Made by a program: the position numbers and the translations under genes. A DNA stretch of 64,000 nucleotides from Aquarana catesbeiana (taxonomy: Eukaryota; Chordata; Amphibia; Anura; Ranidae): NCBI RefSeq assembly GCF_042186555.1, contig NC_133334.1, positions 209,698,832 to 209,762,831 on the forward strand, read 5' to 3'. Below, piece by piece: positions 23,701-35,232 of the stretch. The notes under the pieces were generated by a model. The model was not told the DNA's origin. It saw only the letters and a program-made list of their open reading frames with translations, and did no database searches. Position 1 is the first letter of the stretch, and each line of letters begins with the position of its first letter.

Positions 23701-23858
23701 GGGAGCCAATGGCGACACGCTGCTATCTCAGCCAATGAGGAAGGGAGTCCCAGGCAGCTGAGACACTCCTGCAACATTGTTGGATCTAGATGGGGCTCAG
23801 GTAAGTATTAGAGGGGCTGAGGGGGGCTGCTGCACACAAGGTTTTTTATCTTAATGCA
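20789..23858. other. No gene; low-information DNA with small repeats
   Basis: No supported coding frame. A GA-rich stretch occurs near 22870-22890, and segments beginning TTAAAGGAGAAGTCC (about 21208) and TTAAAGAGGAACTGCAG (about 22586) resemble starts of short frog-type MITEs, but convincing partner ends were not found. One clear hairpin element is listed separately. Confidence 0.5.
22044..22307. repeat. Hairpin element with 115-bp arms
   Basis: The left arm 22044-22158 (containing CTGCCAGCACTTGTTATC and GGGAAACCCACAACGTTCAC) pairs with the right arm 22192-22307 in inverted orientation, leaving a loop of about 33 bp. Scattered mismatches are present. Probably a foldback MITE. Confidence 0.8.
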
Positions 23859-24599
23859 TTACCCACTTGCCGACCGGGCCATAGCCGAATGACGGCTACA
23901 GCGCGGTCGGCATATCCTGGGAGGGAGTACAATGACATCCTCCCAGAATCCCCCTGGGACACGCACCCAGGAATGTCCCTTACTGTTGGGTTCTTCAGAC
24001 CCAGCGCATCACCGGTCGGGGTAAAGGACCAATGACAGCGGCCCTTTACCACGTAATCCTCACACGATGTACACACTGATCGGTACAGCATGCAAGGAGA
24101 GGAAGGAGTCTGCAGCAGTACCCACCCGTACCGCATGCATGCCCATCTGTGCCACAGCAGTGCTCATCCTTGGTCATTCGTGTCACATCAGTGCTCATCC
24201 ATGCCACATCAGTGCCCTACAGTGCCTCACAAAATTGTAATAGGTAGGTCAGGACATTTGATTTGTAATTTTATGTCCCTAGAGCACCTGAATGTGGGGC
24301 CTCTGTATGTGGCCAGCTGTGTAAAAGTCTCACATAAGAGAGGAAACATGCAACAAGTGCAGCAGGGGCCGCCACCTTGGACTTTAAAGGCAGAAATAGG
24401 AATAATGGAGTAGGTAAAAGGCAGCAGAGTGCCACTTTTATTGAGTACACAATATGTAATAAATTTTATAGACATGAACAGTGACATTAAAATATACAAA
24501 GTATACCAATGAACCAGTTAATAAATAGATACATATATCAAACCCAAAGCTAATAATCCAGGCACTGCCAGAGTCAAGCTGAGGTCAGTCCATGAAGAT

Positions 24600-24665
24600 T
24601 TGTAGCATACATCCCGACGTGTTTCGGCAATTTATTGGTATATATTTTTCCTTCATCAGGGGAGG
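24600..24665 (-). promoter_or_regulatory. PLE-A 3' tail motif
   Basis: The minus strand reads CCTGATGAAGG, then after about 20 bases TTGCCGAAACACGTCGGGA. The GAAG...CGAAACRCGT layout recurs in PLE-B (about 29980-30020) and FB-3 (about 34300-34335) and probably forms the RNA structure used for priming. Function is inferred. Confidence 0.5.
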
Positions 24666-25953
24666 TTTACATTTGGGTGACTTTATCTTTATCTGCAACA
24701 TAGATACAGTTACATAATATTTGTACTACAATACATAAAAGGCAAGTAGTTTTACATAGTGAGCTAAATGTTTTTTTAGGCTTAAAGGTACTTGCATTCA
24801 GGGTTCATTGAAGGACATGGGGAGATAATAAAAACAATTGTTTGAGGATTCAACGTTGGCTGAGAGAGACCGCACGGACAACATGGGTGGACAGGCATGC
24901 AATTCCCGGCCAGCCACTGATTCACATCTACAGGAGACACCCTGATGGCTACACCAGAAGATAGATAATACTATCTAGAGGACCATAAAAGTGAAAGGAA
25001 GTCAATCAGGGTTTTATAATTAATACACAGACACAACCAGTGTGCATGTGGCAGCAAAACAAAGGCGTATATTGCCCAGAATTGCCTGTAATTGAGTAGC
25101 ACATTACCTTTCAGTATAGTGGTAGAATCGCAGACATCAGAGCGGCCGTGCTCAGACCGAGACATGCCTGCTGTGTGTGAGCGCTGATATATAGGAAATC
25201 ATCTGATGAGGGAGCCAATCCTCACAAGGGGTAGTGCTGGTTGTCCGGCCTCATTTGCTGTAAGAAAAACAGCTGAGGCCGGATTCAGTGCGTCTCCCTG
25301 ATGTGGAGGCGCGCGGCATAGCCCTGCCCCTCGGGGGGTGATGACGTCACGCTCCAGCGCGTCACCGGCGAAAGGAAGTCTCTGTCTGTGTCGTAGACAC
25401 AGCAGAGACAGGTAGGAGCTCCTCCCCGCACATATGGCCTGTATGGAGACAGGAGAATCCCTGTCATCCACCAGCCATGCACAGATGGAGCCTACCTGCC
25501 TGGTGGTGTGAAAGAGCAAGACAGCTCGGGGACCACATCATGCGCCACCCAGTGGACCGAGCGGAAAATGACAGTCAATGCGTTTACAATGCCAAAGCAT
25601 CATAATCACAAAGAACAAACAAAAACCAAGAAATAAATGAATGAAAATAGTAAAAATAAATAAATAAAAATAGGATTCAAAAGGGAAATTGAATTATCAA
25701 ATGGATACAATTAGAAAAAAGAATTCATCCATATTATATACATGCAATTATGAGGACAATAATGTGATCACAGGATTGTGTTATAAGAGATGCATCACAG
25801 CATAGGTAAACCATAGTGTCACTAATCATAGTATCCCATATTGTCAGAAGTGGCATTTATACAGCTGATGGGTCTGTGAAACCATGGTATAAATGATATA
25901 ACATGGAACAAGAAAGTTAAGATATAGTTGAAATCAGGGCGTTAAAGGGGAAG

Positions 25954-27474
25954 CTATAAGTTTAATTCACAGCCCCCTGAAACAAAGCCCGGAAGGAAAA
26001 ACTTAAGGTTGAATGCCTCATTTAGGCCAGGTGGTGAAGTGACCTGTAAATTAAATATCCATCTCAACTCACATCGACGCTTATTGAAGTCTTCACCTCT
26101 GGAGTTAAAATGTGCCAGGAAATATACCTTAGGAATAGATTCTGGGTGAACTAATGCCATGTGGCGGCCAATGGGGACATCGGGGTCTCGTTTGTGTATG
26201 GTGGATAGATGTGAATCCAAGGAAGGGAATAATTATTGCGCTACCCTAAAAAATGAGGATGGACAGTGAGTGAGTAAGCTGCTACAAACCATGTGACAAG
26301 AATGAATACCATATATTAAATAAATGTAGCGCTAAATCAACTTGTATAAGTAATAAATGTGCACGTGCATATAATGTCCCAAATAATGCCGTGTGGCTGT
26401 CAACACAAAAGTCCACAATCAGGGTAAATGAACCATGGGGCAATACATGCAACTTCTCAACGATGTACTCAGAAGTCTTCAAGGTAAGTAGAAGGATGGA
26501 ATACGCTTACCAGCTGTGTTGGATTCTATTGCCATAAGCATAGAATCAGTAAGACTTTGTGCCACCAAGGGCAGAAACATGAGGTGATGGAGGCAAGGGT
26601 AGAGCCTCTATGGTGGAGGCAAGGGTAGAGCCTCTCTCGGCTATGGATGTCCCTTCTGGTCCACTAGAACTGGGTCAAAGATGATTTCCACAGATCAATA
26701 GTTCATTTGCCATTAGCGATGATATCAGTGCCTGAGCATGTTCAGATCACCATCCTGGAAAAGCTCTAGCCAGGAAAGGTTTCCTGGCTAGAGCTTTTCC
26801 AGGATGGTGATCTGAACATGCTCAGGCACTGATATCATCGCTAATGGCAAATGAACTATTGATCTGTGGAAATCATCTTTGACCCAGTTCTAGTGGACCA
26901 GAAGGGACATCCATAGCCGAGAGAGGCTCTACCCTTGCCTCCACCATAGAGGCTCTACCCTTGCCTCCATCACCTCATGTTTCTGCCCTTGGTGGCACAA
27001 AGTCTTACTGATTCTATGCTTATGGCAATAGAATCCAACACAGCTGGTAAGCGTATTCCATCCTTCTACTTACCTTGAAGACTTCTGAGTACATCGTTGA
27101 GAAGTTGCATGTATTGCCCCATGGTTCATTTACCCTGATTGTGGACTTTTGTGTTGACAGCCACACGGCATTATTTGGGACATTATATGCACGTGCACAT
27201 TTATTACTTATACAAGTTGATTTAGCGCTACATTTATTTAATATATGGTGGATAGATGTTGATATATTTGTTTCCAAAATTCGTTTATGGTCTTCCCGAC
27301 ATAGTAGCAACAACATTCACAAGTGAGTAGGTACCAGGAGTCCTGCAATTTACATAATGTTTCAGATGAAAAATTGCATCCATTAGGTAGATCAATGTGT
27401 TTGCGCCTATTTATGTATTGGCAGTAGCCACATCCACCACACGCAAAGGTTCCCAAGGTTTTACATACATTCAC
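25954..27474 (-). pseudogene. PLE-A GIY-YIG endonuclease, split by FB-2
   Basis: CGGCGYCQYI (zinc-binding cysteines) leads into WYLLTCECCCYYVGKTINEF then WKQIYQHLSTI (27474-27250), the GIY-YIG core typical of PLEs. FB-2 interrupts here. The same protein continues at 26220 with HLSTIHKRDPDVPIGRHMAL, VHPESIPKVYFLA, GEDFNKRRCELRWIFNL and PPGLNEAFNLKFFLPGF. HLSTI is encoded on both sides because it lies in the 16-bp target duplication of FB-2. Confidence 0.85.
26213..27243 (-). mobile_element. FB-2: palindromic foldback element inside PLE-A
   Basis: TATGGTGGATAGATGT (26197-26212 and 27244-27259) is a 16-bp target duplication. Inside, arms 26308-26777 and 26780-27249 (the outer six bases overlap the duplication) pair with constant symmetry and no mismatch that I could find; only GG separates them. 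A 95-bp unpaired segment (26213-26307) lies on the left. Read on the minus strand it ends GTAGCGCAATAATTATTCCC, the same terminal plan as FB-1 and FB-3. A 26-bp unit with GAGGCAAGGGTAGAGCCTCT is tandemly doubled in each arm. No protein is encoded. Confidence 0.9.
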
Positions 27475-27499
27475 TAGCTACCAATTTGTCACCCACAGA

Positions 27500-27972
27500 A
27501 GGGGCCCTCCTATAGGCGACTTGTTCAAGTTATGCCTGACTTGTTTGTGCTGTGTCGAATAAGTTGTAATAGTTCTAGTTGTATCGTCATTTGATGGTTG
27601 TTTATGTGCATTTAATAAATCTTGGTAGGATAGATTAACTGTATTTCTATAGACTTTGTTGAGACAGTAGGTGAATATCCCCTTTCTAGAAGTCTATTTC
27701 TCTGGGTGTCAGCCTCATTTTTGAAGCTGGCATCATCCAAGCAATTCCGGCGAGCTCTCAAATATCGACTGTAAGGGATTGATGCAAGTAAGGGTTTAGG
27801 ATGGAAACTTGATGCGTATAATAATGAGTTCCCTGCTGTAGATACGGTATAGTTCACTTGAAAGGCTAGCATCTGTTTGTTTTTTAGTTGTATTGTTTGT
27901 TTTTGTTGTATTGTTTTTTAATGAGTACATCTAAAAAGGTGATCTCAGTTGTATTGTGTGACATGGTAAAAC
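27500..27972 (-). pseudogene. PLE-A RT thumb and linker, continued across PB-1
   Basis: Directly left of the PB-1 TTAA the minus strand reads SFTMSHNTTEITFLDVLIKK, which continues CINEFNL from 40053 and so places PB-1 exactly inside the RT gene. Then GNSLLYASSFHPKPLLASIP, YLRARRNCLDDASFKNEADT and RLLERGYS follow (27872-27700), the conserved post-RT region of vertebrate PLEs. Frame breaks separate the parts. Confidence 0.85.
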
Positions 27973-28252
27973 TTAACCACTTGCCGACCGCTAGTGTACG
28001 TGATCTGCTTCCCCCGGGTGGGGGGCGTATCGCACCCCCCCGGTGCCCGAGGCGGTCGGCTTCGTTAGGGGAACGATCCAGGCTGAGGGGGAGACCACTC
28101 ATTCGTGGCCACCCCCTCGCGATCGCTCCCAACGAATGAGAATCTTCCACTGCTGCTGTAAGGTAAACAGCGGCAGAGGAAGTGATGTCATCTCTCCTCG
28201 GGTCGGTATTTTCCGTTGCGGCGCCGAGGAGAGAAGACATCTGAGTAAGTGC

Positions 28253-30895
28253 GTGAATAGATAGGGGGCGCTATTGATTAAAGTGAGTATTGATAAAATA
28301 AAGTGTTAGATATTATGATATAGAAACTAGATGAATAAAAAACCTTTCACGGACCTTGAGAAGTAGAAAGTAAATAAATATGTAAAAAGTATATAAATAA
28401 TATTTAAAAAAATATATATAAATGTGACACACAATATAAGTGATAATGGTAAATGTCCCAGTGGTAGACTAGCTCAGTAGCCAATGAAGCAAAAAGATCT
28501 TCCAAAATGGATTGATTTCTTGATGTAAACAGGTAGAGGTTCCTTCACCAAGAGAAAAGAAAAATCACCTTGCAGTAATAAAAAGATATCTGCTTACCAG
28601 ATACCAATGACTCCTTTAATTAAAAAGAGAGTCATTAGCGCTATGCAGGATTGTGCCTGCTCACTTTGGATGACTGGATGCTGGATGATGGTAAGCAAAG
28701 AACCCTTCCGGCCCCGGTAGTTCAGATATGGGATATGTGAAAGACAATAGAAACTTCCATAGCATAACACCGTTTAATAAAATTGTAAAAAAAACAGATA
28801 AAAAGCCAAATGGGCGCTTACATTGGTAGGTGCCTACCCGGCACTGGGGCTGCTCGCTTTTCTAGGTATGGATGAGGACAGGGGTATTGCTCACAATGTA
28901 CCAGATCCCCCGGGAAAACCATCCATCTTTTTGGATGGATCTGGTTTCCATTATTGCATGAGGTGCAAAGCTTGTAAATTAACCAGGAAACCAGGTACGA
29001 CCAAGAAACTATCTCAGTTTAAATCTCAGGTGACAAAACAAGAATTCACAATCAAACCCCTCATCACATGCGATTCAGAATATGTTACATATGTTCTGGA
29101 ATGCCCATGCTCCCTACAATACGTGGGCAGGACTACACGACAATTAAAAACTAGAATAAATGAACACCTTACAAATATAAAAAATGGCTACCCTAACCAC
29201 AGTGTTTCAAGACATTTTAAACTCTTCCATAACAGTGATCCAACACTATGCACGTTTTACGGTATTGACAAAATTTCCAAACACTGGAGGGGTACACATA
29301 TGAAGAGAGCTATATCACAAAATGAAACATACTGGCTCTATAAATTACATACCATGCAACCCCATGGAATGAATATAGAAATAGACCTAAATTGCTTTCT
29401 GACCAATGATTGACACCTTGGGTCACCTTTAAGTGTTATTCATTCTGTATTTATACACTTTCCCAATCAGCTGAGAATACTCTATATTTTTATTCCTACT
29501 TTATTCCAACTAGCTAGAATTACCCTCTACTCTTGTCCCTAATTAGTCCTAACACTATCTCCTTTACATATACATGCCCATCTGTTGCATATCAATCTTT
29601 ATAGTATAATAACATTTTTTTTTAATATGTGCTACCTATGGTAATCTATGGGAGTATCCTATTGTGATTAACCTAATGGTAATAATAATTCTTTTAAAAC
29701 AATTTAACAAATTAGATACTGTAAACTGAGACTGTGGCTGCACGCTTATTAAGGTTTTTTCAAATTTCCAAAGTATTTTTTATTTTTATATATATATATT
29801 TTTTTGTGTTGGCGTTTCTCAAACTTTTTTTGATATGATCCACTAGGGGGAGTACTATTCAGTGCCTCCTAACCACTGTTTCAACATTACAACTTTATCG
29901 GCATGAGTGGCTTCCTTACCACGCCTACCTATCCATCCCCTCTGCTACAAATTCTCGTAACCTAGTGACCAATGTACGCTTCCCTGAAGACGTTCATACG
30001 TAACGTACGTCGGAGCGGTACGTGGTCACGTGATCTCTTCCTACGTCCAGGCTATCTGGTTGCTACTCACGCCGGGTGGAACGCACGCCGACTCTCGAGG
30101 CGGTGCAAAGGGACCCCTGTCCTCATCCATACCTAGACAAGCGAGCAGCCCCAGTGCCGGGTAGGCACCTACCAATGTAAGCGGCCATTTGGCTTTTTAT
30201 CTATTTTTTTTACAATTTTAATAAACAGTGTTATACTATGGAAGTTTCTATTGTTTTTCACATATCCCATATCTGAACTACCGGGGCCAGAAGGGTTCTT
30301 TGCTTACCATCATCCAGCATCCAGTCATCCAATGTGAGCAGGCACAATCCTGCATCAGTGCTAATGACTCTCTTTTTAATTAAAGGAGTCATTGGTATCT
30401 GGTAAGCAGATATCTTTTTATTACTGCAAGGTGCATTTTTCTTTTCTCTTGGTGAAGGAACCTCTACCTGTTTACATCAAGAAATCAATCCATTTTGGAA
30501 GATCTTTTTGCTTCATTGGCTACTGAGCTAGTCTACCACTGGGACATTTACCATTATCACTTATATTGTGTGTCACATTTATATATTTTTTAAAAAATAT
30601 TTGTTATTTATATACTTTTTACATATTTATTCACTTTCTACTTCTCAAGGTCTGCGAGAGGTTTTTTTATTCATCTAGTTTCTATATTATTATTATATCT
30701 AACATCTAACACTTTATTTTTTCAATACTCACTTTAATCAATAGCGCCCCCTATCTATTCACATACATTTTGATCACTATTTGCTCAAATTGGGGAGCAG
30801 CTCACCATTTTTATTTTTTATATATTTTTTATTTTTATTTATTTTTTAATCCAATTACCTCTCACTATATTTGGCGCGGAGTCTTTTTCTCCTTT
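28253..30895 (+). mobile_element. PLE-B: Penelope-like element with inverted terminal arms
   Basis: ATCTGAGTAAGTGC at 28239-28252 and 30896-30909 is a 14-bp target duplication. The left arm 28253-28885 pairs inversely with 30113-30762 (diverged, small indels). Between them are a GIY-YIG endonuclease frame and a 3' region with CCTGAAGACG and a hyphenated TACGTAACGTACGT stretch near 29985-30015. The right side carries an unpaired 133-bp segment ending TTTGGCGCGGAGTC plus pyrimidines. The RT is absent, so the element is a 5'-truncated copy joined to an inverted copy of its own end. Confidence 0.88.
28823..29413 (+). pseudogene. PLE-B GIY-YIG endonuclease domain
   Basis: In the 196-codon frame, residues 45-51 read CMRCKAC, the zinc-binding cysteines found before the nuclease core in PLEs. 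VTYVLECPCSLQYVGRT (88-104) is the GIY-YIG pair, and RINEH (111-115) holds the catalytic Arg and His. NETYWLYKL (147-155) holds the metal-binding Glu. The nuclease makes the nick used for target-primed reverse transcription. The core looks intact, but the first 20 or so residues come from the inverted arm and the RT that normally precedes it is missing. Confidence 0.85.
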
Positions 30896-31712
30896 ATCTG
30901 AGTAAGTGCACCAACACCACACTTACAGTAAAACACACTAGGCACACTTTTCACCCCCTGATTACCCCCCCCCCCCCCCGTCACAGTGACACCAATAGCA
31001 GTTTTTCTTTTTTTTTCTGATTACTGCATTGGTGTCAGTTTGTGACAGTTAGAAGTGGTAGGGCAGTTAGTGGTAGCCCCCTTTAGGTCTAGGATACCCC
31101 CCTAACCCCCCCTAATAAGGTTTTAACCCCTTGATCACCCCCCGTTGCCAGTGTCACTAAGCGATCATTTTTCTGATCGCTGTATTAGAGTCACTGGTGA
31201 CGCTAGTTAGGGAGGTAAATATATAGGTTCGCCATCAGCGTTTTATAGTGTGAGGGACCCCCATATACTATCTAAGAAAGGTTTTTTTTTTTTTAGACAC
31301 TAGGGAGGCGACTTCTTCTCTGAGAAGCGCATGGGGTGTAGGAGCCACAAAGGTGCAGCGCCATTACAGCCGTGCAGGGGGGGGGCTCCGCTTGCCATCA
31401 GGGTAATGAAGTAACGTAACAAAGTTATTAGTAGCGTTCGATCTACTGTCCTCCACAGGCATCTCTCAGGTATAGGAAAAGTGGGGATCATGAGTCAGTT
31501 GGGTCTCCCGGAGACGGTAGGCACACTGTGAGGTCCAGTATAGGGCTGAGAAGGATTTGTAAATCCATCCCCCAGTTCCAACAAAGGATACGTACATGCG
31601 ATGTGTCTACTGAGGGGCTCAGCAGTACAGCATTGGATGATACTGCAGATACAGGGGGGGAGCAGGGGGGAGAAAAACAAAGTACTCACAGCTTATAGGC
31701 AAGGTGTTGCAC

Positions 31713-32561
31713 TTAGTCTCGGCGGTCCCTCTGATCAATCCAAGTGGATGCCAACTCAGGGTCTTCAAAAAAGTGGGTTCGGCCCTCACATTCCACACGG
31801 AGCTTTGCAGGGTATAGCATAGCGTATTTGAGGTGTAGTATTCTGAGGCGTCGTTTAACATCCTGGAACTTGGATCTTTGACGTTGTACCTCATTGGAAA
31901 AGTCCGGAAATACAGCCACCTGTGTGTTGGTGTGGGGGATATTCCCCTTTTCTCTGGTCAGGCGGAGGATCTTGTCGCGGTCCCTGAAGTTGAGGAATTT
32001 TGCTATCAGGGTACGCGGTGGAGCCCCTGGAGGAGGACGAGTAGGTATTCGATGAGCTCTTTCCACCGCAAACATAACCGAAAATGCATCTCTGCCGAAG
32101 GTGGATATCAGGAGGTTTTCAAGGAAACTTGCCGCGTCGTTGCCCTCAGCAGTCTCAGGGAGGCCGATGAATCGGAGATTACATCTCCGGAGACGGTTTT
32201 CCATATCGTCCTGTTTTGCACTGATCTGTTGAAGCTGGCGGCGCACCTCATCCTTAGTATGCTGTAGGGGGTGCAAGATGTCTTCCGCTCTGCTAATGCG
32301 TGTCTCCGTCTCTGCCACGCGGTCCCGCAGGGCAGAGAAGTCCTGTCGGATAAGGGACACATCGATTTTGACTTCCTCGATTTTAGTGGTAAGCGTACTC
32401 TGGCAAAGGGCAATGGCATCGAGTACCTTGTTTGTGGCCACCGTAGAATTTTCCGTGTCCAGAGAGGGACCAGCGCCATCCCTAGCCTGTTGCTCCCCCT
32501 CAAGGCGGCGGTACTTAGCGAGCTTGTCAGCAGCCTCGGAGGTCTTTTTCGGCGGAGACAT
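31713..32561 (-). CDS. L1-2 ORF1 protein (RNA-binding, trimeric coiled coil)
   Basis: Uninterrupted frame. I place the start at the MSPPKK methionine (32561), which aligns with MSPTKA of L1-1; an upstream in-frame start at 32609 would add 16 residues. Residues are numbered from 32561 (282 in all). About 60-125 form a coiled coil with heptads (EEVKIDVSLIRQDFSALRDR). LRRCNLRFIGLPETAEGND (about 124-142) starts the RRM domain, and ERAHRIPTRPP with FPDFSNEVQRQRSKF marks the C-terminal domain. ORF1p coats L1 RNA as a trimer and acts as a nucleic-acid chaperone. No ORF2 is nearby, so any movement would depend on another copy. Confidence 0.9.
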   Translation of the reverse strand: MSPPKKTSEAADKLAKYRRLEGEQQARDGAGPSLDTENSTVATNKVLDAIALCQSTLTTKIEEVKIDVSLIRQDFSALRDRVAETETRISRAEDILHPLQHTKDEVRRQLQQISAKQDDMENRLRRCNLRFIGLPETAEGNDAASFLENLLISTFGRDAFSVMFAVERAHRIPTRPPPGAPPRTLIAKFLNFRDRDKILRLTREKGNIPHTNTQVAVFPDFSNEVQRQRSKFQDVKRRLRILHLKYAMLYPAKLRVECEGRTHFFEDPELASTWIDQRDRRD

Positions 32562-32744
32562 AGTCCAGGGATGACCAGCGGGCCTCCGGGGTGAATCCCC
32601 TCTTGCCACAGGTCCAGAGCTGCACAGTAAAGACTACAAGGTGTGGCTGGATAATTGTGAAAGCAGTGGATGTGAACGGGAGAAACCGGGCTCAGATGAT
32701 CAGGGAAACCTGCAGCAGCACCCACACAAACACACCGTGGGTGA

Positions 32745-33130
32745 AGCAAGATGGCCGCGACCCAGGAACCAGGCCAGAGCCACGTACCTTCCCACTGGCT
32801 GCCACTGGATAAGAGGGAGCTGTACTGTTAGAGGGGATCTGGAGGCCAAGGCAGGTGAAGGTCAGTCTTTAAGGAGCCAGGCTGGCCAGGAGTATCAATA
32901 GAGCAGTTGCTGGGTGTAGCAAGATGGCCGCCGCTCCGGGGACTAGGCCGGAGCCGCGGGCCATCCCACCAGCTAATACAGGGTGCAGAGGCTCAGTAAT
33001 AGCGGCCACAGGCGATCCGGGGGCCGAGGTAGGCAGCGATCAGTCTCAGGGGAGCTTGGTGTGCCCGGGAGATAGATAGGAGCCGCCGCCGGGTGAAGCA
33101 AGATGGCCGCCGCTCCGAGCATTAGGCCGA
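32745..33130 (-). promoter_or_regulatory. L1-2 5' UTR tandem monomers with YY1-like cores
   Basis: CAAGATGGCCGC occurs at 32747, 32920 and 33100 (plus-strand reading), with spacings of 173 and 180 bp. The sequence around each core (AGGCCGGAGCCGCGG-like) is repeated too. On the minus-strand transcript the core reads GCGGCCATCTTG. The core matches the YY1 site known near the start of human L1, but in the opposite orientation here. L1-1 has two such cores (49635 and 49838). Confidence 0.65.
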
Positions 33131-33288
33131 AGCCGGGGACTATCCTAGAGGCAAGCCCCAGGGCGGAACGATCTGGTGTTTGCGGCCTCTGGCAGCGCTC
33201 CAGACGGCCAAACAGCACCAAGGGCAAAGCAGGAGCCAGGATAAGCTTGCTGGGGTGTTGTTTTCTGTTAGGATTGGCAGGATTAAAG

Positions 33289-35232
33289 GAAAAAAGAAGA
33301 AAAATAATTGCGCTACAAAAAATCTAAATGTGATGAAAAAGCAGCGATATCTAAAATGTGACACAAACACAAAACGTAAGCAAGAGAAAAAATGGGATGA
33401 TTCGCGCTATGTGAAAGAGTGAATGTGTGGCTAGATAGTCGCATCAAAACCACTAAATGCAACCTGTGTAAGGGAATATATAAACCATATGTGCAATAAT
33501 ATGTTACAATCAGTGCAAAAAAAAAAATATATATATATATAAATAAATAAATAAAAATGAAGTCCAAACAGAATGAATCTGTTAGAAAATCGTTCTCACA
33601 TAAAATCTCTTGTGAATGATTAGAAGTGATCCATAAAAAGAACCCAAAATAGTGAAATAGCAATCACGGGTTTTTCAGATGTATGGAACCAATCAGTCCA
33701 AACAAATCACAATCAGTGCAAGCAAATATAAAATAAAGTCCAAACAAAATGAATCTATTAGAAAATCATTGTGAATAATTAAAAATAGTCCATAAGGAGA
33801 ACCCGAAAATAGTGAGATAGCAATCACGGGTTTTTCAACCGCATGTGGCCTCAGCTGTATAGAACCACCACTGACAGTAAGAGCCTGGCCGCTTACCAGA
33901 ACTCCATGACCCCCTGTTACAGAGGGTCTAGAAGGGCTTTTGTGATCCTAGTGGTCCGAACTTTCCAGGAGCGAAGATGGAAATGGAAACTGGAAGGGAC
34001 ATCAGGTGTTGGAATGGAGATGGGTGGGTCCACAAGAAGGGGGCTCAGCCCTCAGCAAAGCAATGTCATCATAGAAGAAAAGAAGAGGAGGGCTCCCATA
34101 GTGTAAAATCCGATAGCAATTTATTTTAAAAAAAGTATAAACACTCACATGTAAAATACGACAATCAGCATCATCAGATAGAAGAACAAACTGTGGCACC
34201 GGCCGGATGACCACAGATAGCTCGTCCTGTTAGATGTACAGCGACAGTGGGAGGTGGCGCGATGATACCGCTCAGCCCTACGCTGCATTTCGCAAAAAAA
34301 TGCGTCTTGGAAGACGCATTTTTTTGCGAAACGCAGCGTAGGGCTGAGCGGTATCATCGCGCCACCTCCCACTGTCGCTGTACATCTAACAGGACGAGCT
34401 ATCTGTGGTCATCCGGCCGGTGCCACAGTTTGTTCTTCTATCTGATGATGCTGATTGTCGTATTTTACATGTGAGTGTTTATACTTTTTTTAAAATAAAT
34501 TGCTATCGGATTTTACACTATGGGAGCCCTCCTCTTCTTTTCTTCTATGATGACATTGCTTTGCTGAGGGCTGAGCCCCCTTCTTGTGGACCCACCCATC
34601 TCCATTCCAACACCTGATGTCCCTTCCAGTTTCCATTTCCATCTTCGCTCCTGGAAAGTTCGGACCACTAGGATCACAAAAGCCCTTCTAGACCCTCTGT
34701 AACGGGGGGTCATGGAGTTCTGGTAAGCGGCCAGGCTCTTACTGTCGGTGGTGGTTCTATACAGCTGAGGCCACATGCGGTTGAAAAACCCGTGATTGCT
34801 ATCTCACTATTTTCGGGTTCTCCTTATGGACTATTTTTAATTATTCACAATGATTTTCTAATAGATTCATTTTGTTTGGACTTTATTTTATATTTGCTTG
34901 CACTGATTGTGATTTGTTTGCACTGATTGGTTCCATACATCTGAAAAACCCGTGATTGCTATTTCACTATTTTGGGTTCTTTTTATGGATCACTTTTAAT
35001 CATTCACAAGAGATTTTATGTGAGAACGATTTTCTAACAGATTCATTCTGTTTGGACTTCATTTTTATTTATTTATTTATATATATATTTTTTTTTTTTG
35101 CACTGATTGTAACATATTATTGCACATATGGTTTATATATTCCCTTACACAGGTTGCATTTAGTGGTTTTGATGCGACTATCTAGCCACACATTCACTCT
35201 TTCACATAGCGCGAATCATCCCATTTTTTCTC
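33289..35232 (+). mobile_element. FB-3: palindromic foldback element inside L1-2
   Basis: TGGCAGGATTAAAG at 33275-33288 and 35233-35246 is a 14-bp target duplication. Arms of about 925 bp (33383-34308 and 34311-35233) pair almost perfectly around GG, with a net indel of three bases. The tip reads AAAATGCGTCTT-GG-AAGACGCATTTT followed by GCGAAACGC, a PLE-like tail motif. The unpaired 94-bp segment is on the left (33289-33382) and contains AATAATTGCGCTAC near the end. Both arms encode the same nonsense frames. Confidence 0.9.

Noticed and set aside
24090..24240. Short tandem TGCCACATCAGTGC sequence as an independent satellite
   Set aside because: It is the decayed PB-3 copy of the family minisatellite.
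32108..32749. 213-codon minus-strand frame
   Set aside because: Overlaps L1-2 ORF1 in another frame; a shadow.
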